The position numbers and the translations under genes were made by a program. Below, piece after piece: positions 25,655 to 33,778 of a stretch of 64,000 bases of DNA (position 1 is the stretch's first letter; each line of letters starts with the position of its first letter). The stretch is from assembly GCF_011299595.1 (NCBI RefSeq), contig NZ_CP049867.1, forward strand, positions 1,488,001 to 1,552,000, written 5' to 3'. Below the pieces are notes generated by a model that saw only the letters and a list, made by a program, of their open reading frames with translations, searched no databases and was not told the origin of the DNA. The stretch is from Nocardioides sp. HDW12B. Lineage in GTDB: Bacteria; Actinomycetota; Actinomycetes; Propionibacteriales; Nocardioidaceae.

Positions 25655-26779
25655 ATGAGCAGCGAGACCGTCCACCCGCGCGCCCACGAGCCGCTGGCGT
25701 TCGCCTACTGGGTGCCGAACGTCAGCGGCGGCCTGGTCGTCAGCACGATCGAGCAGCGCACCGACTGGAGCCTGGAGTACAACCTCGAGCTGGCCCGTCT
25801 GGCCGAGGTCAACGGCTTCGACTACGCCCTGTCGCAGGTGCGCTACATGGCCGGCTACGGCGCGGCGTACCAGCACGAGTCGACGTCCATCAGCCTCGCC
25901 ATCGCGCTGGCGACCGAGCGACTGAAGGTCATCGCCGCGGTGCACCCCGGCCTCTGGCAGCCGGGCGTGCTCGCCAAGCTCGTCGCCAGCTCCGACCAGT
26001 ACACGAAGGGCCGCTTCTGTGTGAACGTCGTCAGCGGGTGGTTCAAGGACGAGTTCACCAAGCTCGGCGAGCCGTGGCTCGAGCACGGCGAGCGCTACCG
26101 CCGCTCCGAGGAGTTCATCCGCTACCTCCGCGAGATCTGGACGTCGGACCACGCGGAGCTCGCCGGCGACTTCTACCGGCTCCACGACTTCGACCTCAGG
26201 CCCAAGCCGTACGACGTACCGGGTCGGCCGCACCCGGAGATCTTCATGGGCGGCAACTCGACGGACGCCCGCGGGATGGGTGGGCGCGTCACCGACTGGT
26301 ACTTCATGAACGGCAACACCCCGGACGGCATCGCCGAGCAGGTCCACGACGTCAACGACGCCGCCGCCGTGCACGGCCGCGCTGGCCACGTCCGCTTCGG
26401 CGTGAACGGCTTCATGATCGGCCGCCCGACCGAGGCCGAGGCCCGCGACGTCCTGCGCGAGATCGTGGACAAGGCCGACCGGGAGGCGGTCGAGGGGTTC
26501 GGCTCGGCGGTCAAGCAGGCCGGGCAGTCGACCGGGGACAAGCGGGGCATGTGGCAGGACTCCGAGTTCGCCGACCTGGTGCAGTACAACGACGGCTTCC
26601 GCACCGGCCTCATCGGGACCCCGGAGCAGATCGCCCACCGGATGCTGGAGTACAAGCGTCGGGGCGTGAACCTCTTCCTGCTCGGCTTCCTGCACTTCCA
26701 GGAGGACGTGCAGTACTTCGGCCGCGAGGTGCTGCCGATCGTGCGGGAGCTCGAGGCCGTCGAGCTGGAGCGCGTGTGA
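25655..26779 (+). CDS. sfnG: Dimethylsulfone monooxygenase SfnG-like (FMNH2-dependent)
   Basis: Bacterial-luciferase-family monooxygenase of 374 aa. Signature blocks of the SfnG/SsuD branch are FAYWVPNVSGGLVVSTIEQR at the N-terminus, then QVRYMAGYGAAYQHES, VHPGLWQPGVLAKL, NVVSGWFKDEF, EPWLEHGERYRRSEEFI and IFMGGNSTDARGM. The best fit is SfnG, which oxidises dimethylsulfone to methanesulfinate with FMNH2 and O2; an alkanesulfonate substrate is the alternative. The ATG at 25655 has GAGGAG upstream. It overlaps the flavin reductase gene by four bases. The palindrome at 25607-25637 suggests sulfur-limitation control. Confidence 0.85.
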   Translation: MSSETVHPRAHEPLAFAYWVPNVSGGLVVSTIEQRTDWSLEYNLELARLAEVNGFDYALSQVRYMAGYGAAYQHESTSISLAIALATERLKVIAAVHPGLWQPGVLAKLVASSDQYTKGRFCVNVVSGWFKDEFTKLGEPWLEHGERYRRSEEFIRYLREIWTSDHAELAGDFYRLHDFDLRPKPYDVPGRPHPEIFMGGNSTDARGMGGRVTDWYFMNGNTPDGIAEQVHDVNDAAAVHGRAGHVRFGVNGFMIGRPTEAEARDVLREIVDKADREAVEGFGSAVKQAGQSTGDKRGMWQDSEFADLVQYNDGFRTGLIGTPEQIAHRMLEYKRRGVNLFLLGFLHFQEDVQYFGREVLPIVRELEAVELERV

Positions 26780-27261
26780 GCACTGCCGTCGTCGTCGGCA
26801 ACCCCAAGCCCGCCTCACGCACGCTCGTGGCCGCCACGCGGCTCGCCGAGGACCTCACCGGGGCGCCGCCGGAGCTCGTCGTCGACCTCGCCACCGTGGG
26901 GGCCGGGCTGCTGGCCTGGGACGACGAGGACGTGGCGGCACTGGTCGAGCGGGTCGGGGAGGTGGACACGGTCGTCGTGGCGTGCCCGACGTACAAGGGG
27001 ACCTTCACGGGGCTGCTCAAGCTCTTCCTGGACCGGTTCGAGGCACGCCCGCGCCGCGCGGTCGCCGTACCCCTCATGCTCGGGGCCGGGCCCGGCCACG
27101 CCCTCGCGCCGGAGCTCGGCCTGCGGCCGGTGCTGACCGAGCTCGGCTTCACGACCACGCGGGGTCTCTACCTGATCGACAGCAGGTACGACGACCGCGA
27201 GGCGTCGCGGGACTGGCTCGACCAGGTGCGTCCCGTCGTGGCCGCGCTCACGCGGGCGTAG
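26776..27261 (+). CDS. NADPH-dependent FMN reductase (MsuE/SsuE-like)
   Basis: Flavodoxin-like NAD(P)H:FMN oxidoreductase of 161 aa that would supply FMNH2 to the upstream monooxygenase. The N-terminal GNPKPASRT loop binds FMN phosphate, and VVVACPTYKGTFTGLLKLFLD is the second family block (the family usually has a P-Y-x-G-S/T motif). The GTG start at 26776 overlaps the stop of the monooxygenase (GTGA), so the two are translationally coupled, the usual arrangement of two-component sulfonate/sulfone monooxygenases. Confidence 0.85.
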   Translation: MSTAVVVGNPKPASRTLVAATRLAEDLTGAPPELVVDLATVGAGLLAWDDEDVAALVERVGEVDTVVVACPTYKGTFTGLLKLFLDRFEARPRRAVAVPLMLGAGPGHALAPELGLRPVLTELGFTTTRGLYLIDSRYDDREASRDWLDQVRPVVAALTRA

Positions 27262-27296
27262 GTCCCCGGGGCCACCGCGCCGTCAGTCGGGAGGGC

Positions 27297-27731
27297 TCAG
27301 AAGCAGTGGGACCAGGTGTTCGGCCAGGCGTTGCGCCCGCCCTGGGCGCGGTGACCGTTCCAGCCGTGCCAGGCGACGCGCTTGGCGACGTAGATCTGCT
27401 CGGCCTTCGTCGCCTTGTGCGGGTAGGCGTTCCCCGAGTGGTTGGGGCCGCCGTAGTAGCGCCACGTCGACAACGAGAACTGGAGCCCGCCGTAGTGGCC
27501 GTTGCCGGAGTTGATGGCCCACCGGTGGGTCGACTCGTAGTGGGCCAGGCAGTCCCAGTTGCTCGGCCCGGTGTGCGCGACGGCAGGTGAAGCGACCCCG
27601 ACCAGCGACGCCAGGAGCGCCAGGGCGCCCAGGAGGGCGGCCGCGAGCGACGCGGGCGTCGTACGACGGGCGGGGGAGGGCGAGGTGGTCGAGTGCACGT
27701 CGAGTGCGTGGGCGGACGGCGCAGCAGGCAT
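27297..27731 (-). CDS. Resuscitation-promoting factor-like secreted lytic enzyme
   Basis: Secreted protein of 144 aa. The signal segment runs to about residue 52 (ALALLASLVGVASPAVA). The Rpf/transglycosylase-like domain follows: NWDCLAHYESTHRWAINSGNGHYGGLQFSLSTW, with catalytic Glu66. In canonical Rpf proteins a Cys directly precedes the Glu (CE); here it is Tyr-Glu, with Cys61 five residues earlier and Cys143 at the end as a possible disulfide. It cleaves peptidoglycan glycans. Its 5' leader carries a c-di-AMP riboswitch, linking it to wall and osmotic homeostasis. Confidence 0.85.
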   Translation of the reverse strand: MPAAPSAHALDVHSTTSPSPARRTTPASLAAALLGALALLASLVGVASPAVAHTGPSNWDCLAHYESTHRWAINSGNGHYGGLQFSLSTWRYYGGPNHSGNAYPHKATKAEQIYVAKRVAWHGWNGHRAQGGRNAWPNTWSHCF

Positions 27732-27744
27732 GGCGGATCCCTTT

Positions 27745-27917
27745 CCGCGCCTGCGAGGTGAGCTGTCGGGCTGGAGCTGAAAGGTGCTCCGCCACCGGAG
27801 TGGCTGCGCCCCGAGTGGTCGCCGACCCGGGAGGGTCGGCGACCGCGTGGAACCTGGGTCCCCCGTTCCTGCCCGGCGTGCTCGGACGGACCAGCAGCGG
27901 CGGGCAGGACTCGGCGT
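27745..27917 (-). promoter_or_regulatory. c-di-AMP (ydaO-yuaA) riboswitch in the leader of the Rpf-like gene
   Basis: Read on the minus strand, the leader shows the conserved blocks of the actinobacterial ydaO motif in order: CCGAGTCCTGCC, then GCAGGAACGGGGGACCCAGG followed by TTCCACG, a GC stem (GTCGCCGACC/GGTCGGCGAC), a GGGGCGCAGCC block, then CAGCCCGACAGCTCACCTCG and CAGGCG just before the coding region. c-di-AMP binding normally turns expression off. The usual GGGGTGAAGCC block is altered here to GGGGCGCAGCC. Boundaries are approximate. Confidence 0.88.
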
Positions 27918-28129
27918 GGCCGCGCTGGATGTGGAGTTGTGGCGTCAACCGTGGGACGACGCTCGGGAGATCGTAGGCTCCCGCGCGCCTCCGCGACAGG
28001 GGGTCGGGTCGTGCGGGACGGGTGGGGCGGACTTTTCGTGGGTCGCTGGACGTCGGCCCGCCCACCCCCTGGCCCGGAGCGCGCCGGTGGAGGACAGTGG
28101 CCGCGTTGTGTCGGAGGGCCCCGTTAGCA
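27918..28129. other. Divergent intergenic DNA between riboswitch and LexA box
   Basis: This holds the promoter of the riboswitch RNA (minus strand) and probably that of the HNH gene (plus strand). An open frame crosses it in phase with the HNH gene, but its codon use is irregular. No other motif was seen. Confidence 0.4.
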
Positions 28130-28145
28130 TCGAACACATGTTCGA
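28130..28145. promoter_or_regulatory. Perfect LexA box overlapping the HNH gene start
   Basis: TCGAAC-ACAT-GTTCGA is a perfect LexA consensus. Its ATG (28138-28140) is in frame with the downstream DUF222/HNH gene, so the operator contains a possible start codon. Confidence 0.85.
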
Positions 28146-29463
28146 CGAGGGTGAAGTGATGAGCACCGAGTGCCTGCGCGGTGTGCGCGACGCACTCGCG
28201 CTGCTCGACCCCGACGTTGGCGACACCGAGCGCATCGACCAGATCCGGCTGCTCGAGGAGCTCAAGTCCGTGGCCGCGGCAGCCCAGGCGCAGGTGGTGG
28301 CCGCCCTCCACGCCTCGCAGGTCCGTGACCAGCGCGAGCGGGGCGTGCCCGCCGCCCAGCTGGGTCGCGGCGTCGCAAGCCAGGTTGCCCTGGCCCGCCG
28401 CGAGTCACCGTCACGCTCGCGGCGCTTCCTGGGCTGGTCCACGATCCTCCTCACCGAGCTGCCGCAGACCTTCGCGGCGCTGCAGGCCGGGCGGACCACC
28501 GAGTGGCGTGCCCAGGTCGTGGCACGCGAGACGGGCTGGCTCTCGCTCGAGCACCGGCGCGCGGTCGACGACGAGGTCGGACCGCTGCTCGAGCAGTGGG
28601 GCGACCGTCGCGTCGAGGCCGAGGTCACGAAGCGCGCCTACCGCCTCGACCCGCACGGCTACCTCGGCCGGACGGCGCGGGCGGAGCGCGACCGTCGCGT
28701 GACGCTGCGGCCGGCACCCGACTGCATGACGCACCTGAGTGCAGCGTTGCCGGTCGGGCAGGGCGTCGGCGTCCTCGCGGCGCTCCGACGGCACGCCGAC
28801 TCGCTGCGCGGCCAGGGCGACGAGCGCACGCGCGACCAGATCATGGCCGACACCCTCGTCGAGCGTGTCACCGGCGCGGCCTCCGCCGACGCCGCCGTTC
28901 CCGTCCGGGTCGAGCTCGTCATGACGGACCAGACGTTCTTCAACACCGGCGACGGCAGCGACGAGCCCGCCCACCTCGTGGGCGCCGGCACCGTGCCCGC
29001 CGAGCTCGCACGTCGCCTGGTCCGCGTCGCCGACGAGAAGGCTGCGGTCTGGGTGCGGCGGCTGTACGCCGACCCGGACGGACGACTGGTCGCCATGGAG
29101 TCGACGAGCCGCCGCTTCCACGGAGCGCTCGGGGAGTTCCTCGTGCTCCGCGACCAGGTCTGCCGCACCCCGTGGTGCGGCGCCCCCGTGCGTCACGGGG
29201 ACCACGTCGTACCCGTCGACCTCGACGGCGCGACCTCGGAGGCCAACGGCCAGGCGCTCTGCGCCGCCTGCAACCTCGCCAAGGAGGCCCCGGGGTGGCG
29301 CTCGCGCCCGGACGAGGACGACGGCGCCGGCGAGACGGTCGAGATCAGGACCCCCACCGGCCACCGCTATCTCAGCCACCCGCCGGATCCACCCGGCTCG
29401 GACCAGCGACCCCGCGGAACGCCGCTCGAGCGGATCATCTGCGACCTCGCCTGGGTCGCGTGA
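28138..29463 (+). CDS. DUF222 / HNH endonuclease domain protein (13E12 family)
   Basis: Protein of 441 aa from ATG 28138, or 434 aa from ATG 28159, which has a better ribosome site (GAGGGTGAAG). DUF222 spans about residues 20-300 (helical, WSTILLTELPQTFAALQAGR then EVTKRAYRLDPHGYLGRTARAERDRRV). The C-terminal HNH nuclease is complete: VCRTPWCGAP (Cys342, Cys347), the GDHVVPVDLDG histidine, a conserved Asn in SEANGQ, and CAACN. This is the family of mycobacterial 13E12 repeats, some of which carry LexA boxes. The substrate is DNA, but the role is unknown. A perfect LexA box predicts induction by DNA damage. Confidence 0.85.
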   Translation: MFDEGEVMSTECLRGVRDALALLDPDVGDTERIDQIRLLEELKSVAAAAQAQVVAALHASQVRDQRERGVPAAQLGRGVASQVALARRESPSRSRRFLGWSTILLTELPQTFAALQAGRTTEWRAQVVARETGWLSLEHRRAVDDEVGPLLEQWGDRRVEAEVTKRAYRLDPHGYLGRTARAERDRRVTLRPAPDCMTHLSAALPVGQGVGVLAALRRHADSLRGQGDERTRDQIMADTLVERVTGAASADAAVPVRVELVMTDQTFFNTGDGSDEPAHLVGAGTVPAELARRLVRVADEKAAVWVRRLYADPDGRLVAMESTSRRFHGALGEFLVLRDQVCRTPWCGAPVRHGDHVVPVDLDGATSEANGQALCAACNLAKEAPGWRSRPDEDDGAGETVEIRTPTGHRYLSHPPDPPGSDQRPRGTPLERIICDLAWVA

Positions 29464-29542
29464 GCCCGACGCGCCCGAGCGCCGAGGCGCTCACGACCCG
29501 GCGCCACCTCGTCGACCGCTGAGCGACCGCTAGGTTCGTGCC

Positions 29543-32410
29543 ATGACGTCGACGGCCCCGGGGGTCCTGCCGGCCGGGTTCTCGCTGCGGACCCACCAGT
29601 CCGCCGCTCTCGACGCGCTGCGCCGTCGCGACGAGGAGGGCCACCTCCGCTCCTGGGTCGTGCTGCCGCCGGGCGCGGGCAAGACGCTCGTCGGCCTGGT
29701 CGCGGCAGCCGAGCAGCTCACCTCGGGCCGGGTCAGCCACGTCGTGGTGCTGAGCCCCAACACCGCGATCCAGGGCCAGTGGCACCAGCAGGCGACCCGC
29801 TTCGGACTGGCCACCGACGACGATCGTGACCTCGACACCGCCCTGACGGTGCTGACCTACCAGTCGCTCGCGGTGTTCGACCCCGACAACGAGGTCGGCG
29901 ACGACCCGCAGGACGAGCCGTCACTGATCGACTCCCTTCACGTCAACGGCCGCCGCCTTCTCGAGGGCCTGCAGCGCACCGAGGGGCTGCTCCTCGTGCT
30001 CGACGAGTGCCACCACCTGCTGGAGGTCTGGGGACGGCTGCTCGGCGAGATCCTCGACTCGATGCCGCACGCCCGCGTGCTCGGTCTGACCGCCACCCCC
30101 GCCGAGGCCCTGACCCGGGAGCAGGCGGCGCTCGTCGCGCACCTCTTCGGCGAGGTCGCGTTCCGGACCTCGATCCCCGCGGTGGTCAAGGAGGGTGACC
30201 TGGCGCCGTTCGCCGAGCTGGCCTGGCTCGTCGAGCCGACACCGGAGGAGCAGGACTGGCTCGACGAGCAGGCCGTCCGCTTCACCGAGCTGACCACGGC
30301 GCTCACGCAGCCCGGCTTCGCCGACGTCGCCTTCCTCGACTGGCTGCGGCGTCGGTACGTCGACCCCGTCCCGGCCACCCTCACCTGGGCCGACGTGGTG
30401 ACCCGTGAGCCCGAGCTGGCCGACGCGGCGCTGCGGATGCACCACGCCGGGTTGCTCGCCCTGCCCGACGGAGCACGCCTGACCGAGCAGCACCGGCGAC
30501 CGCCGACCGTCGAGGACTGGATGGGCCTGGTCGAGGCGTGGGCCCTGGGTCTCGACGACCCCGACGTCACCGACGCGCTGCGACGTGCGCTGCCGTCGGT
30601 CGGCTACGCCTGGACCCGCCGCGGCGTGCGCCGTGGACGCACCCCCACCGACCGGGTCCTGGCCCGCTCGGTGGCGAAGGCCTCGGCCGCCGTCGACATC
30701 GCCACGGCCGAGCACGCCTCGCTCGGGGAGCGGCTGCGGCTGCTGGTGCTCTGCGACCACGAGCGGGCCGGCGCGACGGTGCCCGCCACGCTCGTCGGGG
30801 TGCTCGACCAGCAGGCCGGGTCGGCCCGGGCGGTGCTCGACGAGCTGCTGAGGGACGCCGGGACCCGTGCCCTGCACCCGCTCCTGGTGACCGGCAGCAC
30901 CGTCGCGGGCGGCCACGCGACGCTCGCCGCTCTGCGCGAGCAGGTCCGTCTCACGAGCCCCGAGGTCGCGGACACCTTGCGGATCGTGCCGCTGGACAGC
31001 CGGCCTCTCGCTCCCACCCGGGTGGAGGACGACCCCGACGCCCCGCCCGGGGACGACGCGGCGGCGTACCGCCTGGACGGGCGCTGGTCCTCACGGCAGT
31101 GGGTGCGCCACGTGACGGAGCTGTTCACCCAGGGCGGCACCCAGGTTCTCGTCGGCACCCGCGGGCTGCTCGGCGAGGGCTGGGACGCCCGGTGCGTCAG
31201 CGGCCTCGTCGACCTGACCACGGCCACGTCACTGACCGCCGTGGTGCAGACCCGTGGGCGGGCGCTGCGCACCGACCCGTCCTGGCCGGACAAGGTCGCG
31301 GTCACCTGGTCGGTGACGTGCGTCAGCGACCGGCACCCGCGCGGGGGCAACGACTGGGACCGCCTGGTCCGCAAGCACACCGGGTTCCACGGCGTCGACG
31401 CCGACGGCACGGTGGCGGACGGTGTCGCCCACCTCGACGGCGCGTTCTCGCCGTACGCCCCTCCGCCGGTGGCCGACTTCGCCGCCGTCAACGCCCGCAT
31501 GCTGGTGCGGGCCGAGGACCGCGCCGGCATCGCGCGCTCCTGGCGGGTGGGGGAGCCGTACGCCGACCGGACGGCGGTCGCCGTCCGCCTGCGACCGCGC
31601 CGTGACCTGCCTCGAAGCGACCTGCGTCGCGTCCTACTCGTCAGCCCGGACGGCCTGCTCGCCCTGCCCGGGGGAGGCGAGCCCACCCCGGAGACCCGTC
31701 CCTGGCACCTCGGCCTCGCTCTCAGCGGATGCTTGCTCGTCGCAGCCCTCGTCACCGGGGTCCTCGGGCGGGGGACGACGGCGCTCCTCGTCCTCGCCGG
31801 GGTGCTCGCGCTGACGGCGCTCGCTCCTGCCGCCCGCGGCTGGTGGCTCGCCGGCCGCGACAGCGCGGCCAGGATCCGCGGCCGGCTCGAGGACGCGGCG
31901 ACGCCACCCAGCCTCACCCAGATCGCTCGAGCGCTCGCCGACGGCCTCCAGGGAGCCGGCCTCACCAGCCGCGGCGCCGACGCCGTGCGCGTGGAGGTCG
32001 TGCGCTCCGGGGAGCACCGGGTCCGACTGGGCGACGTGGACGAGGACGAGTCGGCTGTCTTCGCCGCCGCGCTGGAGGAGCTGGTGGCACCGCTGTCCGC
32101 GCCGCGCTACCTGCTGTCGCGCCACGTCATCGAGGCGTCGGCCGCGCCGAGCTGGGTGCGCCCGACGGAGAGGTCCGTGCGCCAGGCCGAGCGCGACCTC
32201 CGCCCGACGGGCGAGGCGTGGCACGCGGTCCCGTCCGTGCTCGGCGCCAACGCGGGCCGCGTCGAGGCGCTGCTCACCGGGTGGCGGCGCTGGGTGGGCG
32301 AGGGGCGCGCGGTGCGGGCCGCGACCCCCGAGGGTGCCGGGGTGCTGGCAGCGCAGGTCGGCACGGACCCCTTCGACGTCTCGACGGTGCTGCGCCGCCA
32401 GTGGGAGTGA
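29543..32410 (+). CDS. DEAD/DEAH-type SF2 helicase with membrane hairpin
   Basis: Large protein of 955 aa. The N-terminal helicase lobe has LPPGAGKT (Walker A, 41-48), DECH at 154-157 (motif II) and LTATP near residue 181 (motif III). A long insert (about 200-500) precedes the second lobe with GTRGLLGEGWDA (about 538-549) and QTRGRALR (569-576). Residues about 723-767 hold two hydrophobic segments (LGLALSGCLLVAALVTGVLG, then TALLVLAGVLALTALA) that look like a membrane hairpin, followed by a 190-residue cytoplasmic tail of unknown fold. The layout resembles restriction-type or defence helicases, but no methylase or nuclease domain is seen. It starts 79 nt after the HNH gene. Confidence 0.8.
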   Translation: MTSTAPGVLPAGFSLRTHQSAALDALRRRDEEGHLRSWVVLPPGAGKTLVGLVAAAEQLTSGRVSHVVVLSPNTAIQGQWHQQATRFGLATDDDRDLDTALTVLTYQSLAVFDPDNEVGDDPQDEPSLIDSLHVNGRRLLEGLQRTEGLLLVLDECHHLLEVWGRLLGEILDSMPHARVLGLTATPAEALTREQAALVAHLFGEVAFRTSIPAVVKEGDLAPFAELAWLVEPTPEEQDWLDEQAVRFTELTTALTQPGFADVAFLDWLRRRYVDPVPATLTWADVVTREPELADAALRMHHAGLLALPDGARLTEQHRRPPTVEDWMGLVEAWALGLDDPDVTDALRRALPSVGYAWTRRGVRRGRTPTDRVLARSVAKASAAVDIATAEHASLGERLRLLVLCDHERAGATVPATLVGVLDQQAGSARAVLDELLRDAGTRALHPLLVTGSTVAGGHATLAALREQVRLTSPEVADTLRIVPLDSRPLAPTRVEDDPDAPPGDDAAAYRLDGRWSSRQWVRHVTELFTQGGTQVLVGTRGLLGEGWDARCVSGLVDLTTATSLTAVVQTRGRALRTDPSWPDKVAVTWSVTCVSDRHPRGGNDWDRLVRKHTGFHGVDADGTVADGVAHLDGAFSPYAPPPVADFAAVNARMLVRAEDRAGIARSWRVGEPYADRTAVAVRLRPRRDLPRSDLRRVLLVSPDGLLALPGGGEPTPETRPWHLGLALSGCLLVAALVTGVLGRGTTALLVLAGVLALTALAPAARGWWLAGRDSAARIRGRLEDAATPPSLTQIARALADGLQGAGLTSRGADAVRVEVVRSGEHRVRLGDVDEDESAVFAAALEELVAPLSAPRYLLSRHVIEASAAPSWVRPTERSVRQAERDLRPTGEAWHAVPSVLGANAGRVEALLTGWRRWVGEGRAVRAATPEGAGVLAAQVGTDPFDVSTVLRRQWE

Positions 32411-32422
32411 GGGGCGGCGGGG

Positions 32423-33202
32423 TCAGGGCAGCTTGTGCACCAGTCCACGGACCAGGTCGTAGGTCTCCCGGTCGCCGGCGGCGATGAGGCCCTTCGGTGC
32501 CGCGGCCTGCGGCTGGTACGGCGTGCCGGCGAAGGTCCCGACGTACCCGCCGGCCTCGGTCAGCAGCAGCGAGCCGGGGCAGTGGTCCCACGGCAGGGCC
32601 TTGCGGTAGAGCGCGTAGTCGGCCGAGCCGGCCACCAGCTTGGGGTAGTCGACGCCGCAGCACACCCAGGTGATGTCGAGCTCGCGCAGCGTGCCGAGGG
32701 CGCGGCCGATCCACGACCGGCGTGAGGTCACCCCGCGCAGCTCCTCGCCCAGCGGCGGGCGGTGGACGCGCTCGCCGTTGCGCCACGCGCCGGCACCCCG
32801 CTCGGCGACGAACGCCACCTCGTGCTGCGGCTGCCAGATCCAGCTGCGGACCACCTCGCCGCCGATGACCTCGGAGACCATCAGGGCGTGGTCGGGGGAG
32901 CCCTTGACGAAGTTGCGGGTGCCGTCGACCGGGTCGATGGTGAACGCGTGCGCCGCGGAGCGGAACTGCTCGGGGAGCGACGGGTCGGCCGCGGTGGCCT
33001 CCTCCCCGAGGAGCAGCGCGTCCGGGTAGGCAGCCCGCAGCTCGGCCGCGATCGCGACCTCGGCCTCCCGGTCGGCGATCGTCACCAGGTCTCCGGGGTG
33101 CGACTTGGAGGACACGTCGTCGGAGGCCAGCTGCCCGAAGCGCGGGTTCACGACCTCGTCGGCCACGTGCTTGAGCAGGGCGAGTACGTCGTCGGTCTCC
33201 AC
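32423..33202 (-). CDS. Inositol monophosphatase family protein (HisN/SuhB-like)
   Basis: Mg-dependent phosphatase of 259 aa. Metal-binding motifs are GEEAT (Glu67 or Glu68), DPVDGTRNF (Asp90, Asp93) and WDHCPGSLLLTEAGG (Asp near 213), as in inositol-1-phosphatase, histidinol-phosphatase HisN and CysQ. Actinobacterial HisN is a member, so histidinol phosphatase is the likeliest specific role, but no his genes are near. The ATG at 33200-33202 gives the normal start METDDVLAL. It converges with the helicase at a 12-nt gap. Confidence 0.85.
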   Translation of the reverse strand: METDDVLALLKHVADEVVNPRFGQLASDDVSSKSHPGDLVTIADREAEVAIAAELRAAYPDALLLGEEATAADPSLPEQFRSAAHAFTIDPVDGTRNFVKGSPDHALMVSEVIGGEVVRSWIWQPQHEVAFVAERGAGAWRNGERVHRPPLGEELRGVTSRRSWIGRALGTLRELDITWVCCGVDYPKLVAGSADYALYRKALPWDHCPGSLLLTEAGGYVGTFAGTPYQPQAAAPKGLIAAGDRETYDLVRGLVHKLP

Positions 33203-33248
33203 CCGGCCAACCTAGCGACCCGGTGCGCCGCGTCGGACGAGGAGGCCC

Positions 33249-33701
33249 TCAGGCGGCCAGGGCGTCGGGGGAGCACACCTCGAGGACGCTGTCGTTGGCG
33301 CGGTGCACCGGGCGGTCGGTCATCCCGGCACGCCCCGCGACGCGCGCCAGCCCGCGGGCCCAGGCCAGCTCGTCGTCGCCCAGCGGTCGCCGACCCGGAC
33401 CGGTGAGCAGGAAGGCGACGCTGGCGTCGCCGAGGACGCCGTGGCGCAGCAGGTCGACGAGACCGTCGAGGCCCTCCTTCCCGGGGTGGGCGGGCAGCTG
33501 GTCGATCTGGACGATCGGGCCGGGCCGGTCGTCGTGGTCGATCGGCACCATCCACAGCACGCGCTGGGAGAAGCCGAGCGGCCCCATGAGGCCGCGCCAG
33601 AAGCGCTCGAGGTCGGCCTGGGTCCGGATCGGCGGGTGGTCCACCGACGAGGGGACAGCAGGGATGTCGTCATCCGGGTGGGGGGTCGTGTGAGGGTCCA
33701 T
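33249..33701 (-). CDS. Conserved hypothetical actinobacterial protein
   Basis: Predicted cytoplasmic protein of 150 aa without known motifs. An N-terminal Pro/Asp-rich stretch is followed by an alpha/beta domain (FWRGLMGPLGFSQRVLWMVP, VAFLLTGPGRRPLGDDELAW, RPVHRANDSVLEVCSPDALA). The TGPGRRPLGDDELAWARGL segment and the closing DALAA recur in actinobacterial hypothetical proteins that seem to carry a degenerate RadC-like or enzyme fold. It lies 46 nt upstream of the phosphatase on the same strand. Confidence 0.6.
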   Translation of the reverse strand: MDPHTTPHPDDDIPAVPSSVDHPPIRTQADLERFWRGLMGPLGFSQRVLWMVPIDHDDRPGPIVQIDQLPAHPGKEGLDGLVDLLRHGVLGDASVAFLLTGPGRRPLGDDELAWARGLARVAGRAGMTDRPVHRANDSVLEVCSPDALAA

Positions 33702-33778
33702 GACCGAGGAGCCTGCCGCACCGAAGGGCCCCGGAACCGTTGTCCACAGGCCCGATCCCGGCTGGCACGATGGGGCCC

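Noticed and set aside
22489-25656. A 1055-codon frame antisense to nrdJ
   Set aside because: It mirrors nrdJ codons, has biased Arg/Val/Gly composition and no motif. nrdJ itself is fully supported.
27784-28137. An N-terminal extension of the HNH protein
   Set aside because: The frame is open, but it crosses the riboswitch region and LexA box and its composition does not match DUF222 proteins.
33740-33748. TTGTCCACA as a DnaA box or origin sign
   Set aside because: A single copy next to ordinary genes; no cluster of boxes and no AT-rich stretch.
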